Shown here in pieces: positions 1 through 10,621 of a stretch of 64,000 nt of DNA; position 1 is the first letter of the stretch; every line of letters begins with the position of its first letter. The position numbers and the translations under genes were made by a program. Under the pieces are notes generated by a model. It saw only the letters and a list, made by a program, of their open reading frames with translations, did no database searches and was not told the origin of the DNA. The stretch spans positions 34,949,218 through 35,013,217 of the forward strand of contig CM017572.1 of assembly GCA_007844125.1 (NCBI GenBank), in the 5' to 3' direction. This DNA comes from Sinonovacula constricta. Lineage: Eukaryota > Mollusca > Bivalvia > Cardiida > Solecurtidae.

Positions 1-202
1 TGTAACTTTTACAGAAGTACAGAGTTTCAAACACATGCTTTAATTTCGTTCTATTCCTAAACAAAATGTCGATGAAAGATTATTTTGCTAAAATGTTGAT
101 TTAATTCGACTTTTATAAAGAGTCACTAATTCACAAAATGTCACAATCAAAAGGAAAAACACACATGGAAAACAAAATGTCCGGCAATAATTAATATAAA
201 CT
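1..202 (-). other. 3' UTR and downstream flank of the TRIM-like gene
   Basis: Region after the stop codon on the minus strand, up to the window edge. The variant polyadenylation signal ATTAAA is present at 44-39 (seen as tttaat on the plus strand). The canonical AATAAA of the duplicate at 61418-61423 is broken here. The whole stretch is matched by about 61363-61574, and the duplication probably continues beyond the left edge. Confidence 0.5.
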
Positions 203-781
203 TTACTTCCATTCCACCATCAGAAGCTGATCACTGAACCCACCGACATACAAGGAACTCCTGCTCACATCATAACTGAGACAGAATGGACGCACGATCC
301 CATCTTCCTCGGACACTATCTGACCTACCACGTGACCATCCTCGGTCACCTTGACTACGTTGTGTGAAGAATATCCGCAGACAAACACGTGACCGTGATG
401 GTCAGTGGTCACACCCTGGGCATAAGACAGTCCGAGATCCTGCTGGGAGAGACAGAATATCTGCCTCCCGTCCGTGCCGACACATACAAGACCTCTCCAC
501 CCGTCAGTCACATAGAGTCGGTCGCCGGAACTGTTCACGGCGATGTATTGGATGCTAGAGAACAGTTTCCGGCCGTCGGTGTACATGGAGATCTCCCTCA
601 GCTTCCTGCCACTCCTCACGTCGTGTACATACAAGATGTCACCACCACCCCACCCAGCAGCACAGTACAGCAGTCCGCCATGACAAGCGATACTGCCGGT
701 CTTATGTCCCAACTCGACGGTTCGTGTCCTGGTCAGACTGTCTGTGTTGTACACCTCGACTTGGGTGGAATTGAAGGCAAC
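203..781 (-). CDS. TRIM-like gene, terminal coding exon 3 (NHL-like propeller)
   Basis: Last exon of the 590-residue TRIM-like protein, residues 399-590 plus stop. The acceptor TTTCTGTATTTTCAG|GTTGCC falls at 782/781. Splicing to exon 2 gives QEVA-VAFNST, continuing a propeller strand in phase 0. Blade-like repeats are visible at residues 478-491 (IAVNSSGDRLYVTD), 521-547 (GVTTDHHGHVFVCG, then NVVKVTEDG) and 565-579 (CLSYDVSRSSLYVGG). The protein ends LLMVEWK, a typical propeller closure. NHL propellers of TRIM proteins bind protein or RNA partners; the ligand cannot be read from sequence. A near copy of this exon lies at 61575-62156. Reading upstream of the acceptor is open for 33 codons but resembles intron. 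A reverse-frame ORF over the same bases is a shadow. Confidence 0.87.
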   Translation of the reverse strand, partial: VAFNSTQVEVYNTDSLTRTRTVELGHKTGSIACHGGLLYCAAGWGGGDILYVHDVRSGRKLREISMYTDGRKLFSSIQYIAVNSSGDRLYVTDGWRGLVCVGTDGRQIFCLSQQDLGLSYAQGVTTDHHGHVFVCGYSSHNVVKVTEDGHVVGQIVSEEDGIVRPFCLSYDVSRSSLYVGGFSDQLLMVEWK

Positions 782-2196
782 CTGAAAATACAGAAATGTA
801 GACCAGAGTAAAACATTGTAATGTACAGATTGTGTTGGTGACAAAATACACGTCAGCGTCCATAGTCGTAAATGATGCAACCTGAAAATAGAGGGAGAGG
901 AAACAGAACATTAATAAAGTCTTTGGCCCGTATACACCAACCATTCTTAAGTAAGAATTGATAAAGTCATGGACTTTAATTCACAATATCGTCAGCGTAT
1001 ACTCAGCTATAAGTCTGAAATTTTGCATGACAATTAAACTTTGATACTTTGAGCTTAGAATCACAATTTAACTTTATACAAAAGCTTAGTTTTGTTGGTA
1101 TAAAATGGTGACTTGGACTCAAGTAGTGACTTGCGTTAAGAAATGCTTGGTGAATACAGGCCTTTATGTTGTGGCACAAGTTCGATCAATTTGCGGTGGA
1201 GTAAACATGGCCGGCAGTCATCCACACAACAACCTGCAAATATAGACATGTAAATCAGGTAAACATTAGAATGAAAATTATGTAAAAAATTGCTAGAAAA
1301 AAATGGCAATATTCAGTCGTTCATAGTAGGTCAGCTTGCTAGTGCCCGGCCTACTAAATAAGACAAATACAGTTACGACTCAATAACCCAAAAATACAGA
1401 TATGTACACTTGTTACACTCGCTGTTCTCCTGGCTCTGTTAAACTTGAGTACGGTGGAAAGTCGTCACTTGTATCTGAAGTGTGGAAACGTAAAAACATG
1501 GTTATTTATAGGTCTACGTAAAATTATTTGTACCAATTTATATAACAGAAATCAACATTTAGAATAGAGTTTAATCTAGTTACGTCTTGCTTTCTGAATC
1601 AATAACGGATGGAATTTACGGTAAACTCACAGCTATTGTGCAAAATGCATTGGGCCTAGATCTAGTCATCTACATGAAACAGAGATCTAAAGTCACAACC
1701 ATGGTTTTCAAACATTATGTTAACCAAACTTAATCAAAAGGCAAGTTAAAAAGGAAAATATTAAAAAGCATATTTAGAATATTTAAACTTATACTTAACA
1801 AACTATCTTTACACATCTTTCCCCAAGACCTCGCAGAATCTATTTCACTAAGTTTGTGAACGCTCAACTTGTTTATTTTTTTAAATATTTACGACGTCAT
1901 ATTTTGTCACGAGACGAATGGAATGTGTACATTTACGCGATAACATGTGTTCGGCATATTAATTTATGACCTATGTGTGTAATTTCGTAGGATAAACCAA
2001 GCATATTTTGATTTGTGTGACTTGTATCGCACACTACGAGGGATAGTGCGTTTTGTTTACCATATATCGTGATGATATATATTACTATAATGCTGGGGCG
2101 TAGCTGGGCTTTGATGTGCCGGGGTGGGGGGAAGGGGGGCCCAAAATAAATAATATCGGGCCTAAAATTGATTCTTTGTCGAGCATAGAATCGTTG

Positions 2197-2345
2197 TTAA
2201 AGGTGGTATCCGACAGTTTGGACAACATATTTTCTTTAAACATCTTAATAAACAATTGTTACATGAACAGATCACGCAAAATGCTGTTAACTGATGTCCT
2301 ACACCTGTCTGAAAAGTGTACCGTAATGCCATAATCGTCATTACA
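2197..2345 (+). mobile_element. TTAA-ended MITE fragment (5' end)
   Basis: Starts TTAA followed by AGGTGGTATCCGACAGTTTG, the terminal motif shared by at least seven other places in the window. The interior (ACTGATGTCCTACACCTGTC, then CGTCATTAC) matches the copies at 42893 and 39740. No matching right end was found, so the copy is truncated, possibly by the tRNA-like sequence that follows. The paralogous segment near 63538 lacks it, so it inserted after the duplication. Confidence 0.6.
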
Positions 2346-2423
2346 AACAAAATATACAATAGAAAACAGCCAACGTTAATTGGCTTCACATTGAACAAGT
2401 TACCTTTTGCCCAGTAGTTATTA

Positions 2424-2485
2424 ATGCTTTCCAGGTGGTAGAGCATCTGATTATGGTGGAGATCTTGGGTTCGAACTCAATACAG
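2424..2485 (+). repeat. tRNA-like fragment (possible SINE head)
   Basis: Contains an A-box-like GGTGGTAGAGCATCTGA and a B-box-like TTGGGTTCGAACTC at tRNA-like spacing. The arms do not fold convincingly, so this is not a functional tRNA gene. It may be the head of a decayed SINE. Confidence 0.35.
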
Positions 2486-3376
2486 TGTACCGGTAACAGC
2501 ATTTTGAACCAACTCATACAGTTCATATACTCATATCATGATCACCAGTTAAATACAGAAAAATATCCCTAAAATTGTATAGCACAAATAAATAGCACAT
2601 GTGTCTGATTCTGTCGGTAAGAAACTCACAACTTAAAAGTACACACGAACGCGGACCAGTTCAAGCGGTACATTCTATTTATAGAAGGACATTCCCATGT
2701 TAGAAGCGCCCCCATGAGTCCTAATGTTAAACTGGTGTTATGCAGAGTACATTTTACATTAGAGATTTGAGCCTCTAGATTAGTAACTTGTAAATTAGAT
2801 TCTAGAAATGTAAAATGTATTCCTGATATTCGCCTCGGATTTTTAACTTGTAAATTGTATATGCGGGAAATGTGAAATTGTTCAAATGTAATTATAAAAT
2901 GTGAACATTTTCATGTGATATATAAAGGTTTGGATGTAATTAGATAGCGGTATTTAGCATGCGTGGTGTTGCAATTTACAAATTGACGTTTGAAGTGACA
3001 AATCCGTGTATTGAAAGTTAGAAATAGTAATTAGAATATTGGCGGATATGACCTTCCATACAAATGTACATCTCCTAATTAGCATCAGCTCAGGTGAGCT
3101 GAAACAGATGACATAGCATTTCCTTTCTCAGTATGAACCAACCACTAATAACACATAAACAATTCCTTTTGAAAGGGACATTTCCTAATGATCTGTGTTT
3201 CTATTTTAGCTATTCAATCACTTTTATTAAGTGGGCAATATTATTTTTTTCTCAATTTATTTGAAAGGCATCTGTACCTGATTAATTATCACTGTGAGAA
3301 ACATGGCCAATTCAGTATAAAATGAAGATGGCACTTTTCTCTGTATTTGTTATTTGACTTTTGGGTTAAGAGGGAC

Positions 3377-3647
3377 CAACCGGCCGCAATAAGTCGGCTT
3401 GCGCTTCAGGAGGTCGCGGGTTCAAACTCCGGCCGGGTCAAACCAAAGACTTTAAAGTTGGTAGTAGTGGCTTCCTTCTTAATGCTCGGGGCTAACAGGA
3501 CAGCATTACGCCTGACTCGTCGGTGTCAGTATAATCGTCCGGCCCGGGTTTAGTCCCTGGGCACCTCATAAGTGCCCCTGTGCTATAATGATAGAAATAT
3601 CGCTGCACAGTATCCAAAAAATGCCGCCAAATCCCATCCCAAATCCC
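3377..3647 (+). mobile_element. tRNA-derived SINE, copy 1, with 10-bp target-site duplication
   Basis: A 271-bp element flanked by the exact direct repeat TAAGAGGGAC at 3367-3376 and 3648-3657. The head is tRNA-related: the B box GGGTTCAAACTCC is clear, while the A box is eroded. The body (ACCAAAGACTTTAAAGTTGG, ACGCCTGACTCGTCGGTGTC, CCTCATAAGTGCCCCTGTGC) is shared with copies at 9766 and 48170. The 3' end is an AAATCCC-type tail. It lies in intron 2, antisense to the gene. Confidence 0.85.
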
Positions 3648-3723
3648 TAAGAGGGACTTAACCCATTTAATGTTTTGCATTTTGACAATATTTTATATAT
3701 TAATATCAGTTCTTATGTGTTGC

Positions 3724-4098
3724 CTTAAGTGGGCCTACTGGACCTAGTAACATCATTGGTAGAAAACCGACTCTAGGAAGCCATAGGTTGCGACATACCT
3801 AAGTCGTTAAAATGGCTGGGGTATAGCTCCCTTGCTAACCTCAAATGTAAGAATTTATAATTTTGGTTTAGTTTAAAAATTTTGTTTACAGTCAGTTGGG
3901 AAAGTTTTTCCAACTACCCACTTTCTTGGTAGAACCAGTACTCGGATACTAAGTACACACAGCACTGTGCAGAAAATAGTCTCGCTGAAGGACTTGCAGT
4001 GTATGGTCTGTTTTGGGGGTTCGAAAGGGATTCGAATGATGGACCCTCTGATCCAAAATCGAATGTCTACACCACTAAACCATGGACGCCCACTTAAG
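3724..4098 (-). mobile_element. TTAA-flanked element with tRNA-like right end
   Basis: The ends are exact inverted copies, CTTAAGTGGGC at 3724-3734 and GCCCACTTAAG at 4088-4098. They can be read as TTAA target sites plus short inverted ends. On the minus strand the right end also reads like a tRNA promoter: TGGTTTAGTGG as A box and ATTCGAATCCC as B box. The element is 375 bp and non-coding. It is either a SINE whose ends happen to be inverted or a TTAA MITE that captured a tRNA-like sequence. Confidence 0.5.
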
Positions 4099-4293
4099 CT
4101 TATTATGGAGAATGCTGTTATATAATATAAACTTGACCAGACCCGTCATTACAATAATCATGCACATGCAACTGTTTTACTTTTATTTATTTTAATTAAA
4201 TTTACTTTATTGTAGGAATATCTAGAGTCGATATAATACATGATAGTATACATCCAAACTCAATCACCAAAGAGACCCGAAAAGTATACTTAC

Positions 4294-5179
4294 TGCTACC
4301 TCTTGTGGACCAATACAGCATACATCTGTTGGGTTCCCAGCTGTATCACTGAACTTGGTTACCTTGCGACTTGACGGGTCTAGACGCTTCAGTCTTCTGT
4401 TTTTATTATCAGCTACCATCAGACTTCCATCATTGAGATGACTGCAACCACTGCTGATACATGTTTCCTTATCCTCAGGAATCCTGACATTGGTGTGTTT
4501 CTTTTCTGGTCTCACCACTCGACTATCTTTCTGTTTCTGCACTGGCCTCTCTACTTGACGGTCTGTTGGACTCCTTACTATTTTCTGTACTGGTATGTCT
4601 GCTTCAGCTCCAACAGCACCCTGTGAGCTGATATCTTGTGCCTTTGTTCTGACGTCCTTAACAAGGGAACTGAAACAGCTCAGGGAGTCAAAAATCTTCA
4701 TTTCTGTCATGAAGTCGAATTGGTGTCCCTTTATTAGTCTGTCCGACTCCTTATAAAGAGCATCCACTTTTGGAGCAATTGTCTGACCCTTCTTTTTAAG
4801 GACAAACGTGTTGGCTCTCCACTCTTTTGACTTTGTAATTTTGTCTAAACACTGGTTTATTTCGTCTTTAGTTAAAGCACACGCCTGTCGGTGTTGTCTG
4901 GCGACAGCAAGAAGCTCTTCTAGTTTACTTTTGATATCCTTCTTACTCTTCTCTTTTAGCTCCTCGATTCGCGACAAGAGTTCCTTAGCGTACACTTCCA
5001 GATCGTTAAGAAAACTGTTTCCATGTTTTGTAATATTAGCCAGATGTTCATCTAATACTTTAATAGATTTGTTTATACTGTCCAGAGCCGATTTTAACTG
5101 TGCAGGGACTGCTTGTAACTCGGGAATGGCATTGAGCTCATCTGAGGATTCCCTGATGTCTTGGGTGTCCTGACACGTC
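4294..5179 (-). CDS. TRIM-like gene, coding exon 2 (coiled coil, linker, first propeller blade)
   Basis: Middle exon of the 590-residue TRIM-like protein, residues 103-398. The acceptor reads TTTCTTTTCAG|G at 5180/5179, and its single first base completes the Arg codon begun in exon 1, giving HRTC, the usual end of a B-box 2. Residues about 125-220 are a charged, Leu/Ile-heptad helix rich in Lys and Glu, expected to be the coiled coil through which TRIM proteins dimerise. Residues about 285-340 are a basic, Pro/Gln/Arg-rich linker. Residues 344-370 (GSLMVADNKNRRLKRLD) look like the first NHL-type blade. The donor is GCA|GTAAGTATAC at 4293. The exon is 886 nt, one base plus 295 codons, and so ends in phase 0, matching exon 3. 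Reading on past the donor meets a stop within about ten codons. Confidence 0.85.
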
Positions 5180-5735
5180 CTGAAAAGAAATGGAAAAGAA
5201 AATGTCATTGAAGTACATTGCAGCGACCCGACTGTGGTCATTATAGTAATGTGGAGCAAAATCCAAGACACATGTCTGGGCAGAACAGCCTGCACACTGC
5301 ATGTAAGCTGGAAGACATACATGAAATAGTTTGCCCATGAGTATAACCTAAACCCATGTGGTGAATGGCACAATATTTACGAGGATTTACAAGTCAGCGA
5401 CTCTATTTATCAAATACAGACCTGCCACACATCAACACAATTGGTGTCAACTTCAAATAAGACAGTATTGTTTTGAATTTAATATTAACATACTTTTGCC
5501 ACTCTGTTCTCAGCTAAAAATTGTATTCAAATTAGTTACTCTACATGTCAAACACTGCAAAACCAGGGTTTTAACTGACCCTTATTAGTCTCTGTCTATA
5601 TTACGACATTTGTTGAACCTTGTCTTTACATTAAACAGATTAGTCATCAATCAAATAAAAATATTCAGCGAAGCAGAAGATTGGTGGCATAATAACGACC
5701 CTGAGGGCCTTTAGGCCCCAACACCATTATTTGGT

Positions 5736-6118
5736 GACCTAGTGACCTACATATTGACCCCACATGACCCAGCTATGAACTCATCCAAGATTTCATGCAG
5801 ACAAACATTCTGATCAAGTTTGTTGAAGATTGGGCCATAATTGAGGCCTCTAGTGTGCTCACAAGCTTTTGGTAAGATCTGACCTAGTGACCTACTTTTT
5901 GACCCCACGTGACCCAATAATGAACTCATCCAGGATTTCATGCAGGCAAACATTCTGATCAAGTTTGGTGAAGATTGGGCCATAATTGGGTCCTCTATTG
6001 TCTTCTCAAGCTTTTGCTAAGATTTGACCTAGTGACCTACTTTTTGACCCAACGTGACCCAGTTAAGAACTCACCCAAGATTTCATGCAAACAAACATTC
6101 TGACCAAGTTTGGTGAAG
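5736..6118 (+). repeat. 145-bp tandem repeat, about 2.7 units
   Basis: The motif GACCTAGTGACCTAC recurs at 5736, 5881 and 6026, exactly 145 bp apart, with ACAAACATTCTGATCAAGTT and GATTGGGCCATAATT in each unit. Repeats with this wording are, to my knowledge, common in bivalve introns and intergenic DNA. No coding role is suggested. Confidence 0.8.
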
Positions 6119-6515
6119 TTCACCTGAGCACAACGTAAATATAAAAAAAACTTGTATTGCAAAAATTATACATGTTGTAAAGCATAAACGGGAAAAGGCA
6201 GAACTACCATTATGATGCAGTCCATAATAAAAAAAAAAAATAAAAACATGATATCCTAATCTTCACCCCATAGGGCATAATTATATAATTTATACATGAC
6301 AACTGTCAGAAAACACAATAGCTTGAATCGAAGTTTTGCTGATACCTAAGAGTAAAACAACAGGATACATAGAGACAAAAAGCAATCGTCTCTATGTGAT
6401 GATGTCCACCCTTACACACCCCTGAAGACTTTTGTTAGGGCATGGTTTTTACACTTTTTAATCCTGTTACATTTAAATTAACAATTCTGTGTAATGGTGT
6501 AATGTGGATGAAATC

Positions 6516-9500
6516 CCTTCATTAGTTAGGTCTCCTGGCATCAAGCTGTGGTTAGGTCTGAAGACAATCGGCTGTGGTTAGGTCTCCTGATAACTCGATG
6601 TGGTTAGGTCTCCTGATAACCCGATGTGGTTAGGTCTCCTAATAACCTGCAGTGGTTAGGTCTCCTGATCACCCGCTATGGTTAAGTCTCCTGATAACCC
6701 GATGTGGCTAGGTCTCATGATAAACTGCTATGGTTAGGTCTCCTGATTACCCACTTTGGTTAGGTCTCCTGAGAACCCTCTGTGGTTAGGTCTCCTGATA
6801 ACCTGCTTTTGTTAGGTCTCCTGATAACCTGCTTTGATTAGGTCTGAAGACAACCTGCTGTGGTTAGGTCTGAAGACAACCTGCTATGGTTAGGTCTGAA
6901 GACAGCCTGCTGTTGTTAGGTCTCTTGACAACATGCTGTGGTTAGGTGTCCTGATAACCTGCTGTGGTTAGGTCTCCTGATAACCTGCTGTGGTTAGATC
7001 TCCTGACAACGTGCTGTGGTTAGGTCTGAAGATGACATGCTGTGGTTAGGTCTGAAGACAACCTGCTGTTGTTACGTCTCCTGACAACCTGCTGTTGTTA
7101 GGTATCCTAACAACAAGCTGTGGTTAGGTCTCCTGATAACCACTGTTGTTAGGTCTCCTGATAACCCGCTGTGGTTAGGTCTCCTGATAACCTGCTGTGC
7201 TTAGGTCTCCTGATAACCCGATGTAGTAAGGTCTCCTGACAATCTGCCGTGGTAAGGTCTCTTGATAACCCACTGTGGTTAGGTCTCCCATAACCCACTG
7301 TGGTTACCTCTCCTGATAATCTGCTGTGGTAAGGTCCCCTGACAACACGCTGTAGTTAAGTCTCTTGATAACCCACTTTGGTTTGGTCTCCTTATAACCC
7401 GATGTGGTTAGGTCTCCTGACAACACGTTGTGGTTAGGTCTCTTGATAACACACTGTGGTAAGGTCTCCTGAAAACCAACTGTGGTTAGGTCTCCTGATA
7501 AGCCACTGTGGTTAGGTCTCCTGATAACCCGATGTGGTTAGGTCTCCTGAAAACCTGATGTTGTTAGGTCTCCTGACAACCTGATGTGGTAAGAGCTGTT
7601 GATAACCCACTGTGGTTAGGTCTCCTGATAACCCACTTTGGTTAGGTCTCCTGATAACAGGATGTGGTTAGGTCTCCTGGCAACACGCTGTGGTTAGGTC
7701 TGAAGACAACCTGCTGTGGTTAGGTCTCCTGATAACCGCTGTGGTTAGGTCTCCTGATAACCCGCTATGGTTAGGTCTCCTGATAACCTGATGTGGTTAG
7801 GTCTCCTAACAACCTGCTGTGGTAAGATCTGTTCATAACCCACTGTGGTTAGGTCTCCTGATAAACCACTGTGGTTAGGTCTCCTGATTATCTGCTGTGG
7901 TATGGTCTTTTGATAACCCACTGTGGTTAGGTCTCCTGATAACCCCCTGTGGTTAGGTCTCCTGACAACATGCTGTGGTAAGGTCTCCTGACAACAGGCT
8001 GTGGTTAGGTCTCCTGACAACATGCTGTGGTTAGGTCTGAAGACAACCTGATGTGGTTAGGTCTGAAGACAACTTGCTAAGGTTAGGTCTCTTGATAACA
8101 CTGTGGTTTGGTCTCCAGATAATCTGCTGTTGGTACGTCTCCTGACAACAGGCTGTGAGTAGGTCCCTGGACAACCAGCTTTGGGTAGGTCTACTTACAA
8201 CCACGCATGGGAAAGTCTCCTGACAAGTCACTATAGGTAGGTTCCCTGACAACAAGCTATGGGTAGTTCCCATTACGACCTGCTGTGGGTAGGTCACCTG
8301 ACAACCAGATATGGCTGAGTCTCCTGACAACCTGCTCTGGTTAGGTTCCCTGACAACAAGCTAAGGGTAGTTCCCCTGACAACAGGCTGTGGGTAGGTTC
8401 CCTGACAACCAGCTATGGGTAGGTTCCCTGACAACAGGCTGTGGGTAGATCTCCTGACAACTGGCTGTGGGTAGGTTCCCTGACAACAAGCTGTGGGTTG
8501 GTTCTCTGACAAACATCTGTGGGTAGGTTCCCTGACAACAAGCTAAGGGTAGTTCCTCTGACAACAGGCTGTGGGTAGATCTTCTGACAACTGGCTGTGG
8601 GTAGGTTCCCTGACAACTAGCTATGGGTAGGTTTCCTGACAACAGGCTGTGGGTAGATCTCCTGACAACAAGCTGTGGGTTTTTTCCCTGACAAAAAGCT
8701 GTGGGTAGGTTCCCTGACAACCAGCTGTGGGTAGTCTTCTGACAAAAGGATGTGGACTGGTTCCCTGGCAACAAGCTATGGGTAGGTTCCCTGACTAAAA
8801 TTTGTGGGTAGGTTCCCTGGCAACAAGCTATGGGAAGTCTTCTGACAAGAAGCTATGGGTAGGTTTCCTGACAACAGGCTGTAGGTAAATCTGACAACAA
8901 GCTATGGGTAGGTTCCATGACCACCAGCTGTGTATAGTCTTCTGACTACAGGCTGTGGGTAGGTCCCCTGACAACAGGCTGTGGGTAGATCCCCTAACAG
9001 GCTGTGGGTAAGTCCCCTGACAACCAACTGTGGGTAGGTCCCCTGACAACAGGCTGTGGGTAAGTCCCCTGACAACATGTTTTGGGTTGTCTCTCAACCT
9101 GCTGTGGGTAGGTTCCCTGACAACCAGCTGTGTGTAGTCTCCTGCCAACAGACTGTGGGTAGGTCCCCTGAGAACAGGCTGTGGGTATGTCTCTCAACCT
9201 GCTGTGGGTAGGATCCCTGACAACCAGCTGTGTGTAGTCTCCTGACAACAGACTGGGTAGGTCTCCTGATAACAGGATGTGGGTAGGTCTCCTGGCAACA
9301 GGCTGTGGGCTGGTCTCCTGACAACATGCTGTGTGTAGGTTCCCTGACAACAAGCTGTGTGTAGGTTTCCTGACAACCAGCTGTGGGTAAGTTCTCTGAC
9401 AACCAGCTGTGGGTAGGTCTCCTGACAACCTGCTGTGGGTAGGTTCCCCGACAGCCAGCTGTGTGTAGTCTCCTGACAACCTGCTGTGGGAAGGTCTCCT

Positions 9501-9700
9501 GATAACCCACTTTGGTTAGGTCTCCTGATAACCGGATGTGTTTTTTAGGTCTCCTGATAACCCAATGTGGTTAGGTCTCCTGATTATCTGTTGTGGTAAG
9601 GTGTCTTGATAACCCACTGTGGTTAGGTCTCCTGATAACCCGCTGTGGTTAGGTCTCCTGACAACATGCTGTGGTTAGGTCTCCTAACAACAGGCTGTTT
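6516..9700 (+). repeat. 26-bp minisatellite, about 3.2 kb, in intron 1
   Basis: Roughly 120 degenerate copies of a 26-bp unit. Two subfamilies are spatially separated. Type A (GGTTAGGTCTCCTGATAACC, with a variant carrying TCTGAAGACAACC) fills about 6516-8130 and 9490-9700. Type B (GGGTAGGTTCCCTGACAACA) fills the middle, about 8135-9490. A local higher-order repeat of about 100 bp (GTCTCTCAACCT at 9089 and 9189) occurs in B. Long minus-strand open frames here arise because the unit lacks stops; they are not genes. Confidence 0.9.
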
Positions 9701-9765
9701 ACTTAGTATCACTATATACTGATTTACCAAACAGCACTAATGTGGTATAAGTAAGATCTGCTCAC

Positions 9766-10041
9766 CAGACGCAAAAGCTCATGTGGTAGAGCGTCGGCCT
9801 GCAGATCGGGAGGTCTTGGGTTCAAACCCCGGCAGTGTCAAACCAAAGACTTTAAAGTTGGTAGTGGTGGCTTCCGTCCCTAATGCTCGAGGTTAAGGGG
9901 ACATAATCACGCCTGACTCGTCAGTGTCAGTATAATAGACCTCCCGGGTTCAGTCCCTGGGCACTTCATAAATGTCCCTGTGCTATAATGATAGAAATGA
10001 CGCTGCACAGTATCGGCAGAATGCCGGCAAATCCCAATCCC
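9766..10041 (+). mobile_element. tRNA-derived SINE, copy 2, with 13-bp target-site duplication
   Basis: A 276-bp copy of the same SINE as at 3377. Flanking direct repeats are AAGATCTGCTCAC (9753-9765) and AAGATCTGATCAC (10042-10054), with one mismatch. The tRNA-like head has a good A box (GTGGTAGAGCGTCGG) and B box (GGGTTCAAACCCC), so this copy may keep an RNA polymerase III promoter. The body and the AATCCC tail match the other copies. Confidence 0.88.
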
Positions 10042-10128
10042 AAGATCTGATCACAATTTTTGACTGATTATTCAGCTTTTAAATGGAAGTATGGTCTGTG
10101 ACTGAACCTTAAGTTATTTTACATTATG

Positions 10129-10606
10129 TTAACGGTGGTATTTAACAGTTTGCACAATGTTTGTTCTCCCAGGCTTCCACATAAATTATTGTTACCTGAA
10201 AAGATCCCACAATATGGTATTCATTGGTCCTATATATCCAAGTTTCACAGTGAAATAATAAAGGAAAAAGCCCTGATTGTTATTACAAAAATGTATTTCC
10301 TTTTTTTTAAACTATAAAAATCCCTTGTGACCACTAACTTTTGAAATCATGTTTTCCTGATCACCCTGATAACCAGTTCTGACATTTAAGCTGAACCTCC
10401 ATCAACCTTATTTATAGGTTTGGAAAGTATGGTCATGTACATCGATATATTTTATGAGTATTGGCTAACAATTAGGTCACGTTTAAAACAGCATTTGTCA
10501 AAACTAGAGTAAGTTTATGTCACAACTAGGCACAAATTCTTTAGAATTGGGTAAAGGTGTTGATTCATGCATAAGATACAGTCAAACTGTTGGAAACCAC
10601 CTTTAA
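10129..10606. mobile_element. Complete TTAA-ended MITE
   Basis: A 478-bp non-coding element bounded by TTAA at 10129-10132 and 10603-10606. The inverted ends are about 26 bp with a few mismatches: GGTGGTATTTAACAGTTTG on the left and CAAACTGTTGGAAACCACC on the right. TTAA targets are known for piggyBac and Kolobok transposons, so a non-autonomous relative of one of these is likely. It sits only 15 bp inside intron 1, next to the exon 1 donor. Confidence 0.7.
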
Positions 10607-10621
10607 GGTAAGATAACTGAC

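Larger units (their letters stand above)
1..2196. repeat. Segmental duplication, left copy
   Basis: This stretch and 61363-63538 are direct repeats in the same orientation. Matching anchors run throughout: exon 3, the three acceptor-like CAG|GTTG sites, a block near 1095-1160 versus 62470-62530, the TTTTGTCACGAGACG block near 1900, and the GCTGGGGCGTAGCTGGGC block near 2090 versus 63425. Both exonic and intronic parts are well conserved, which implies a fairly recent tandem gene duplication. Homology stops at 2196, where a TTAA-ended MITE sits in this copy only. Confidence 0.8.
782..4293 (-). other. Intron 2 of the TRIM-like gene
   Basis: A 3.5-kb GT-AG intron. It contains the duplicated segment up to 2196, a MITE fragment, a tRNA-like stretch, one SINE and a TTAA-flanked tRNA-like element, each listed separately. 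The remaining parts (about 2500-3360 and 4100-4290) are AT-rich unique-looking sequence in which I recognise nothing. Confidence 0.75.
5180..10621 (-). other. Intron 1 of the TRIM-like gene
   Basis: A 5.4-kb GT-AG intron between the B-box exon and the coiled-coil exon. It holds a 145-bp tandem repeat, a 3.2-kb 26-bp minisatellite, a SINE and a complete MITE, all listed separately. The parts 5180-5735 and 6120-6515 are AT-rich and show nothing recognisable. Confidence 0.75.

Noticed and set aside
389..811. Plus-strand open frame of 140 codons over exon 3, repeated at 61764-62186
   Set aside because: It is the complement of the real minus-strand exon in both paralogues. It has no recognisable domain, and its conservation is explained by the exon.
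7745..9510. Several minus-strand frames of 60-161 codons rich in Thr, His, Ser, Pro, Gln
   Set aside because: They are read-throughs of the 26-bp minisatellite; the unit is not a multiple of three and lacks stops, so open frames arise in several phases.
6516..9700. Possible CRISPR array
   Set aside because: Repeats abut head to tail with no unique spacers, and the genome is eukaryotic. The same holds for 48985-51778.
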